Of a stretch of 64,000 bases of DNA, positions 53,968 to 61,107 are shown piece by piece (position 1 is the stretch's first letter; every line of letters begins with the position of its first letter). The stretch is from Zymoseptoria tritici IPO323 (Eukaryota; Ascomycota; Dothideomycetes; Mycosphaerellales; Mycosphaerellaceae), in the NCBI RefSeq assembly GCF_000219625.1, contig NC_018209.1, forward strand, positions 806,001 to 870,000. Direction: 5' to 3'. Position numbers and translations under genes: made by a program. The notes under the pieces are model-generated. The model was given only the letters and a program-made list of their open reading frames with translations, was not told the origin of the DNA and made no database searches.

Positions 53968-55314
53968 GGGCTGTCCTGGGTCGGACGCCGTCGCGAAGCT
54001 ATGGGTTGTGTGATACTGTATGGACGTCTTGGTATGGGGCGTGGCGGCATCATGGCGACACAATGGCATCAAGGTCCGCGCTGTCCTAGGTTCGGGAAAG
54101 ACAGAAGGATCATGAGCGCAGCTGGGCTCTCTGTTGGGCGACTGAGCACTTCAGAGTTGGAATCACTCGTTTTGTATCCGGCTGCAAGATATTGTATCAT
54201 CAAATCGAATCTGGATTCATGCTTTCGCTGAACACTCGACACTGAAAAGACGACCCAAGTCCAAAGTTTCGTCAAACGATGCAAAAGCGATTGGCCACGC
54301 TGGAGGGGAACGACACGGTTCTGACGACTCTTACGAAGCCTTGGATCACCAATGCCCTGAATTGACAGGGGCAAGGGACATGAGCGTCGTCACCATTGAA
54401 CGAAGTCGGAATGGTCAAGCTGTTGTGCTTCCGATGCCAACATTCACACGTCTTCCGCAAACTCTATGCCCATGGTGAAAGAACTCAATCGACCATACCA
54501 GTGGAGACTCACGAGACGACTCGGTGCTTGCAAAGGAGTTGGCTGCTGTCTGTCTTCTGGCGATCAGAGCAAGGTTTTGGGCTATCCATGAGATCTCGCT
54601 GACATCTTCAAAGTCCAGGCCATCTTCTGACAAGCGGTAGGCACGAGAATACAAGAGAACTCGTTGCGGTACGTCTATACTTGTCTCACGTCATCCGAAC
54701 GACATTGGGAAATCGAAGTCATCGAAGAGGCTGGGGTGTCCATTGGAAGATGCCTGATTTGACGCAAGGATATCGGATGCTTCGTTTGCGATGAATGACG
54801 TTCGGCTCAGCGATGCACATCGGAGGGTTGCATATCGATCAACGCCAAGCTGGCTCTTTGCTAGAGGATGCACGCGTTGGTCAAGCACATCACATGTACA
54901 GGGAGTGCCGCCAAATCTTGAATTACGACCTTGCTCAGTATCGCCGGATTGAAGGACACCCGCGAATACGAAGGTAGAGTATGCATCGGTGGAAGCCCTT
55001 CCGGCGAGGCTTTTGCGTCCGCGAGACAGGCTATATTGCCACCATTGTCCGCAAGATCGTGTCAAAGCGTGCTCTCACTCGATCCTGGTGATACTGGGCT
55101 GCATCACGAAGGACCAGCCGGGAAAGGGAGGGAATGCCATAGCTACAAAGTGACAAGTCACAATGGTACTTCGGTCATACGGACGCTGCTCGCTGAGCAT
55201 AAGTACCCACGTCCTTCTCCTCTCCCTCTTCTGCTTACAGGCACCACATCCAGTCTGCAAATCCAAACCACGGGACCGACATTCAAACTCACCACAACAT
55301 CAACCGCACCCAAC
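53968..55314. other. Gap between the two small secreted protein genes
   Basis: 1.35 kb with no gene I can support. The last 60 bp before the next ATG are A/C-rich leader sequence, like that of the first gene but not identical. Confidence 0.4.
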
Positions 55315-55603
55315 ATGCAATTCAAGAACCTCGTGCTGGTCCTAGCACTCGGCGGCAGCTCCATCCTCGCAGGTACACGAACATCTCTTCTGCTCCTCCC
55401 TCGAAGAACCTCCTAACATGCGCGCAGTTGCCCAGCACTATAACGAAGACGATTGCGTCACGTGTCACAATGGTTGTCGAGCATCGTTCGGAGGCGATCG
55501 AGTAAACCTCAACAATTGCTACAAAGGCAAATGCACCACGCAGAACGCCGGCGGTGGACCGTGTTGCCCCGCGGGCAAAGGCTGCTTCAACACCCCACCC
55601 TGA
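55315..55603 (+). CDS. Small secreted cysteine-rich protein 2 (effector-like)
   Basis: Exons 55315-55372 and 55428-55603 join in phase (G|TT) to 77 residues; the 55-nt intron has a CTAAC branch site. The signal peptide MQFKNLVLVLALGGSSILA differs from that of protein 1 at only a handful of positions. The mature part has eight cysteines: DCVTCHNGC, NCYKGKC, PCCPAGKGC. The intron lies right after the signal peptide, eight codons earlier than in protein 1. The two mature domains do not align convincingly. No known effector or antimicrobial family is recognised. The gene is the last intact one before the repeat block. Confidence 0.8.
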
Positions 55604-56146
55604 TCAAGGGCGGGATGAGGTTCTTTGGGAGAGTCGAGCAGGCAGGTGGTCGGAAGATGTGCGCGAGAGGTCATATTCCAGGTGTCGCCGACGTGACCAA
55701 AGCATGGCTGGGCCAAAAGGTGAATATCTGAGAGGTGTCGGTGTCGCGGAAAAGGAGTGTCGTCTTGTCAATGAAAGTACTGGAAGGGATGAAAATTACA
55801 ACCTTTCTCTGCGTCCTTTCGTCCATGTTCTTCGTAGAAGTGTGAAACATTAACAGGATGTCTGAAGTTCCGTGGCATTAGAAGAGAGCGAGCTTGTGAT
55901 AGTGCAAGCCGACTCCATTGCTAAAGCTGTAGCTTGGATTCGCGCAAGTGTTCGTCGCTGTTACTCTCCACCAGGACGCGGGGTGCATACATCACCGCAG
56001 TATATCCGGTCGGCGTAAATCAATCCACCGTAAATAAATCCACCGGCGTAAACACCGCTCGTGGAATCCTCCGTGGTAATGAACGAAGTGGTCACCCTCG
56101 ATTTGCAATTGATTTTCCTCCTTCGTTCGTCCTATTAGGGTGCGTT
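55604..56146. other. Transition from unique to repeat DNA
   Basis: No gene. Around 56015-56060 two short imperfect copies of a 'AAATCMATCCACCG' type unit occur (AATCAATCCACCGTAAAT, AAATCCACCGGCGTAAAC). After about 56150 composition changes abruptly to TA-rich repeat sequence. Confidence 0.45.
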
Positions 56147-57887
56147 TACCTAGCGCTCGTTAATTAGTTATTAGTAATTTCTAGTTATTTAATAACGAGC
56201 CCTCGTTGTCGCTGCAATTAATAGCTTTTAAGTAAACGCTATCGTTATTACGGTAGAGTCTTACGGAAGTTACCGGCTTAGCTATTACTTACCTTATGTC
56301 GTATATATCTCGCGTTTCTCGTATATTACTATAGTCTTATTACTCTTCTTATTTACGCTCTAACATAGCTATAGATCTAGTGTAGTCTACTATTGTTGCC
56401 GGTATAATAGCTACTATTGCTCTCGCTCTTACTACTACGCTCCTTCCGACTAGTCGACGCGTTCGTTAGTATAAGCCCTTAGGTATTGTCGAGACTCTCG
56501 TAGATCCTATTACCAGTGTAAAGGAGGCGTTTAAGTACTTATATAGACTAGAAGAGTATTGCTATTATACTACTCGTATACGGTAGCCGGTGTTAAAGAA
56601 GTTCGTAAGGGAATTAGAGGCTCGTAGAGCTAGCGGTAGTCGAGTTTCCGGTATATCCGTCGCTAAGTAGGTAGTTATATTCCTCGATTTCCTAGCTTAC
56701 AACCTATCGATTCGTTAGCTACGAAGGTAGTATTAGTATTCGGCGGCGACCTTCTACGCTATTATTAAACGCATTAGCAAGATCGTATGCCTTATAAGTA
56801 AGGACTTTATCTAGATGCCGAGTTAGTATAATCTACCGCCGCCGTACGAGAGAATAATAAAGAAGAGTAAGGATAATATAAGTTGCTTAGACTATAGCAA
56901 ATTCTACTAGTTTAAGAATGCTGTTAGAGCACTAGATAGTACGTTATTACTAATAAATCTGCCTAAAGATGTTAGAGGGGTATAGAATAGTAGGAAGGGA
57001 TTTATCTTATAGAATGTTATAGCAGCCTACGACTTCGATATAGTGTTCTAGTATGTTATAGTCGGTTATAAGGGCTCTACTCCTAATAGTGTTGTCTTAA
57101 AGAAGGCATATAAGGATAGCTTCGACGTACCTCCTAGTAAATACTTCCTCGCCGACGGTAGATACTCTACGCTCGATAGTCGATTGCTCGTACTATACGA
57201 GAGTACGAGATATTATATTCGTAAATAGCGTATAGTAATACGCCGGCCTAAGACGATATAAGAGCTATACAACCTACGCTATATATAACTACGGAATGTT
57301 GTCGAGCGAGTCTTTAGTATTATTAAGAAGCGTTTCCTAATCCTCGTATAAGGAGCGTATACTAGTTATAGTATCTATAAACAGACGCGGTTTATCCTCT
57401 ACTACTTCGTTCTTTATAACTTTATCCTCTTAAGCGGTAACTAGCCGCTAGACTCGGAGCCCTTCCTCCGGGACTTACGTAGCGACGATAGCGAGGATAG
57501 TAACGACGATGCGGATAGCGATAAGAAGGATGTTCTCGATAATCTCGGTAATATTAGTAGTAGGGCGAGGGTACGGTTCCGTAATAAGATAGCCGGTATA
57601 ATATAGAAGAATTACTAGGAATACTACGAAAGGAGTAGATTAGACATAAGGAGCCCTTAAAGCGGTAACGAATTCGACTAATACTATTTAAGAGAGCGCG
57701 GAACGGCGTTCTTATAAAGAATGTATATATTTGCTAGTTAATTCGCGAGTTTCTTACGCTAAGGCCGTTATACCGACCTCTCGTCTATAAGGTAGAAATT
57801 TCCGTATTTTGTAGATAGAGGACAGGGCGGGGCACGAAGATACTACGAGATACTAAAGCTTAAAACTAGCGCGAAAAACAGAGCTGC
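56147..57887 (+). mobile_element. PIF/Harbinger-type DNA transposon relic, heavily RIP-mutated
   Basis: The left boundary is placed at the composition change, where TTA is followed by GGGTGCGTTTACC; TTA would fit the 3-bp target site of this superfamily. The right boundary is not seen and may have been cut by the LTR element that begins at 57888. The interior carries a transposase relic. No matching right inverted repeat was found, so the limits are approximate. Confidence 0.65.
56470..57490 (+). pseudogene. Harbinger-type DDE_Tnp_4 transposase, nonsense-riddled
   Basis: Reading with stops ignored, the frame shows the helical N-terminal region (about 56510-56820), then the DDE domain with LDSTLLLINLPKDVRGV, a region around VIVGYKGSTPNSVVLKKAY, PPSKYFLADGRYSTL and the VVERVFSIIKKRF block with its catalytic-type Glu. 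This order is that of PIF/Harbinger transposases. The stops in this stretch are TAG or TAA, at places where Gln or Trp is expected, and ATG codons are nearly absent. This is what C-to-T change at CA (and G-to-A at TG) would do. The gene cannot make protein. Confidence 0.85.
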
Positions 57888-58111
57888 TGTGAGGGTAGTG
57901 TAACCAGGTGGCAACCAACACGTGTGAGCAGTCTGTATACGAATGTCTATATTGCCTACCGAGTGTAACGAAGGGAGGCAAAAGGGAACAAAAGGGAATG
58001 TGTGCGCCAAGCCTCGCTTGGGGCAGCCTCGGGTCTACATCGGGTCTGTATCGGGCCTAGAACAGGCCCGATTTAGGCCCGGGGTAGCGATACCCTAGTC
58101 GTTCCCTAACA
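57888..58111 (-). repeat. 3' long terminal repeat of a minus-strand Ty3/gypsy element
   Basis: 224 bp with TG..CA ends (minus strand: TGTTAGGGAACGAC ... CCCTCACA). Its orientation is fixed by the purine tract directly beside it. It contains several 'GGGCC' palindromic pieces. The matching 5' LTR is not in the window. Confidence 0.75.
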
Positions 58112-58129
58112 GTATCCCCCCCTCCCTTA
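58112..58129 (-). other. Polypurine tract of the minus-strand retroelement
   Basis: On the minus strand TAAGGGAGGGGGGGATAC abuts the LTR start TGTTAGGG. This is the usual site for plus-strand DNA priming and shows that the element's coding part lies to the right on the minus strand. Confidence 0.75.
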
Positions 58130-58209
58130 GCGGCCTGTCCTTAGGTCGCAAATGAAATTCCTGCTAGAGGAAGTAGTAGTTTATAATAGTTCGTAATTCT
58201 TCCTATTCC

Positions 58210-58278
58210 GTTAAGGCAGTTGGTGCAGCTGGTTAACATGTTTAACTAGCGTCCTAGGTTCGATTCCTAGTCTTAGTG
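58210..58278 (+). ncRNA. tRNA-like sequence with short anticodon arm
   Basis: A perfect box A (TGGTGCAGCTGG, 58221-58232) and box B (GGTTCGATTCC, 58257-58267) lie 36 nt apart. The piece folds with an acceptor stem GTTAAGG/TCTTAGT (two G-T pairs and one more wobble), a D stem GTTG/TAAC and a perfect T stem CTAGG/CCTAG with a 7-nt TTCGATT loop. The anticodon arm is about six nucleotides too short, so it is not a working tRNA. It may be a tRNA-derived remnant or a Pol III promoter within the retroelement. Confidence 0.5.
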
Positions 58279-58330
58279 TTCGATGTACTTCTACCTACAG
58301 CGTAGTTGGAAGTACATTACTTTTTGTGGA

Positions 58331-58401
58331 ATTCTTCGAGGAGTTGTCGACAGTTCGAGAGATTCTCTTTTAGTGCCCTCGGTTCGAGTCTCCGAGAGAA
58401 T
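58331..58401 (+). ncRNA. Second, weaker tRNA-like sequence
   Basis: Has a box-B-like GGTTCGAGTCT (58381-58391) and end pairing ATTCTTC with AGAGAAT (six of seven). The D arm and anticodon arm are unclear and box A is poor. Lies 53 bp after the first. Confidence 0.25.
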
Positions 58402-58975
58402 AGTACGTCTTCGACTACCGGGCTATTAGAACGGAGGTAGTAGTAATCCGGTTGCATATATAGGTAATAGGGGGGGTAGGTAGAGGTTCCTTTGTCGTTG
58501 CAGTTTCTAGTCCTTATAAGGGGACTGAAGGGGTGTTTAACAGCCTAAATGCTGTCCTTAGCCTGTATCCGGCGTAGTTCGGGCCTGCTAGCTAATGTAA
58601 CTAAGACTCGGACCAAGGAGTCTAATCGTTAGGCCCTCCCTAGGTGCCTGCGCTGTAGCATTGCCTCTTGACTATTGTTATATAGCACAAACAGCCCTAA
58701 TTCCGGTCTCGTGTCTGCCTGCCTGACACCTAAGGCTCGTGATCGTCCGTAAATTCTACCCGTAACTCCTTATGCTCGTAACATATTGGTAAATTGGAGT
58801 CCTTAATTGTGGACGTAGTCTATACGTCCTCTCGCATAAAACCACGCCGTTCTACTTATTCTTTCCTTCCTTCTTTATTAACCTCCTTTACTTCCTTATC
58901 GACACTGCTGTCGACATTATTACGCTAGCTCTAGCCTTCCCCTTCGTGTCTATCTAAGAAGACTTTCCGCGGAGA

Positions 58976-60169
58976 GTGTTTAGCGACAGCTTCTTTCCGT
59001 TACCGCCCTTTCCCCGGCACTCCGCCGCGCCTCGCCGAGTTTCTACCATTATAAGCTGGCAGGGTTTCGCATCTAACCATCCCGGCGGCAGTAGCAGTAG
59101 CAGTAGCAGTAGTAGTAGTAGCCGTCCTCCGAGTGGCTTTCCTGCTATTAACAGCCCCGAGGGACGGCTCCTCGATTAGCTTAATCGTGGTTATAATCGG
59201 CGCACTAGCTAGGAGGCCGGTAATAGTCTGCCGACATCCCCTTAGGCTCTGGGGAATGTGCCTCGGTCGAATTTTAACAGCTCCCTTACCTAGCGTTTGG
59301 GTATGTATCCGGTCTGATTCTAGCCTGCGACTAAGCTAACATAGACAGGGCCTCCTATTACCGTTCCCCCGAAGGCGAAGATTCCTGCGGGTCTCTATTC
59401 TCGTAAGGAGATGGCCGTGAGCGACCTTCCGCTTACTCGCGTTCCTTACCTTCCTCCCTACCTACAGCCTTGCCCTCCGGCTCGTGTGTTGCCCTGCGTC
59501 AACTGCATCCGTCGCCTCTAGCCCGTCGGACAATATAACCTCGCGCCTTAGCAGCTCCCTATTACTACCTACTGCGATATAAGGGACGATCCGAGCGGCA
59601 AGTGCTCGCAGTGCATTACTAACAAGCAGACCGATCGCTGCTACCCTGTGCCGGAGGAGGCTTTCCGCGCCGTAAACATTCTCGATTATCTGCAATATAC
59701 TATAAAGGATTATCTTTAGCGGAACCCCGGTGTTACCGTCGACGACACTACTAACGACCCTATAGTAAAGACCGACGCCGCGAAGCGCCTCCTACGCCGG
59801 ACTAACGCAGTTCGCAACTACGCCGCGAAGCTGTACCCTTAGATCACGTCCCTAATTAAGGAGGTCTTCGTCGCTAGTGTGAATGCTCCTGCTTACGCGC
59901 GCATTCTTACGTTCTTTACTAGGGCTCCCCCCCCCGCGCGCAAGTACAAGGACTTAACTTCCAAGCCTACGGAGGAGCAGTAGATAGCCTACTGTCGGTC
60001 TCGCCGTGCTAATGTAATAGGTAAGGAGGCGCGGTTTATAGCTAGTATAGGGGTGTCGTCGTAGCAGCCGTTTAACATTGTTGCGGACGGGCCTTTCGAG
60101 CGTCTTATTATCGCGGATATGAGTCCTCGCATACTCCGCCTTATATACTACGGTTATTCGGCCTTTTAA
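58976..60169 (+). pseudogene. Antisense cysteine-rich frame inside the retroelement 3' region
   Basis: One plus-strand frame of about 398 codons, opposite to the retroelement, readable with roughly 14 stops, nearly all TAG. It has a Ser run of about 12 (TAGCAG-type repeat, 59092-59123), a Pro-rich middle, then a paired-cysteine region: PCVNCIRRL, about 30 residues, SGKCSQCITNKQTDRCYPVP. A helical-looking charged tail follows (AKRLLRRTNAVRNYAAKLYP). The CxxC spacing suggests metal binding, as in many fungal repeat-associated proteins, but I cannot name a family. The stops match the RIP pattern, so the ancestor was a protein gene carried between pol and the 3' LTR, or inserted there. Confidence 0.55.
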
Positions 60170-60390
60170 GGGGCTGGGTCTAGTGTGGAAAGGGTGTAGG
60201 GCGGGGCTCTTCTCGGAGGGCATTAGGGTATAACAGATAACGTCGGCATAGTATTAAAGACTATAGCGGGGCCCAGCTTGTTAGACTCCTTAGTCCGGTT
60301 CTTTGTTTTTGGCTATAGAGCCTTTTTAATTTTTTAGCGTAGAGGATAAGGCAAAAGTATGCGACCTTATCTGCGAGCTCTTTTCTTCTT

Positions 60391-60820
60391 CTACCGCCCG
60401 GGATACCTGCCTATAGTAGTATTCGGGCCTGTTTCAGGCCTGCCTTTAGCCTCTAGTCTAGCTTGCTTAATTTCAAACTCTTCGACAAGTTCGCTCGCTC
60501 CCTCTATGCTCTCTGCTAATATCTACTCGTTATGCTCTAGGGAGTAGCCTAACTATCGTACTAGGTATTCCCTCGTTTCTCGTGTGTCGCCCCTTATAGC
60601 TAGGATCCCTTCTACCTCCTAGTTATCCTCCTCGTTATCGTTGGGCTCGAGGGACTAGACCGGGGGTAGTTGGTAGCCCTCTCGGGCCTAGTATAGCTCT
60701 AGCAGCGACACGTGGAACACAGGGTAGAACCGCTTTATCGATAGTAGAAGATCGAGGCGGTACGCTTGCGTACTAATCCGTTCCGTAATGCGGAAGGGCC
60801 TAAGGAACTTGTTGTCCAGC
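60391..60820 (-). pseudogene. Ty3/gypsy integrase C-terminus and chromodomain, truncated
   Basis: With stops ignored, the minus strand reads the end of an integrase (LDNKFLRPFRITERI, AYRLDLLLSIKRFYP, VFHVSLLELY) and then a chromodomain (EVEGILAIRGDTRETREYLV, LGYSLEHNE, AESIEGASELVEEFE). This is the tail of a chromovirus-type polyprotein. Homology stops sharply at 60820, where the next element begins. Stops are TAG at expected Trp and Gln positions. Confidence 0.8.
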
Positions 60821-61026
60821 TGTCACATCTGCCTCCGCCGAATACCGACAATCGGCATCTAATCCCCTGCCTCAGCGGCATATGCACCCCTACTAGGGCC
60901 TTTTGAGCTCGTTTGAGCCAGATTGCGCCCGTAGTATAAGGATACGTAGAATCTCCTCCTTCCGAGAGAGTATCGAATTAAGTCTGTTCTAAAGTAATTT
61001 ATACTGCTACTCTATTCTTAACTACA
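60821..61026 (+). repeat. Probable 5' LTR of the plus-strand Ty3/gypsy element
   Basis: Starts TGTCACATCTGCC exactly where the minus-strand integrase homology breaks and ends about ..TTAACTACA, before the gag frame. It does not resemble the LTR at 57888. The right end is uncertain because the second LTR is outside the window. Confidence 0.45.
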
Positions 61027-61107
61027 CCTTTTATATACGATTCGATCTACCCTATAGTACGACGAATTACTTCCGAGATAGCTTCGTCTCGTCCCGGCCT
61101 ATTAGGG

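Noticed and set aside
57888..61026. Reading the LTRs at 57888 and 60821 as the two ends of one element
   Set aside because: Their sequences are unrelated, and the polypurine tract and integrase orientation show that the first belongs to a minus-strand element.
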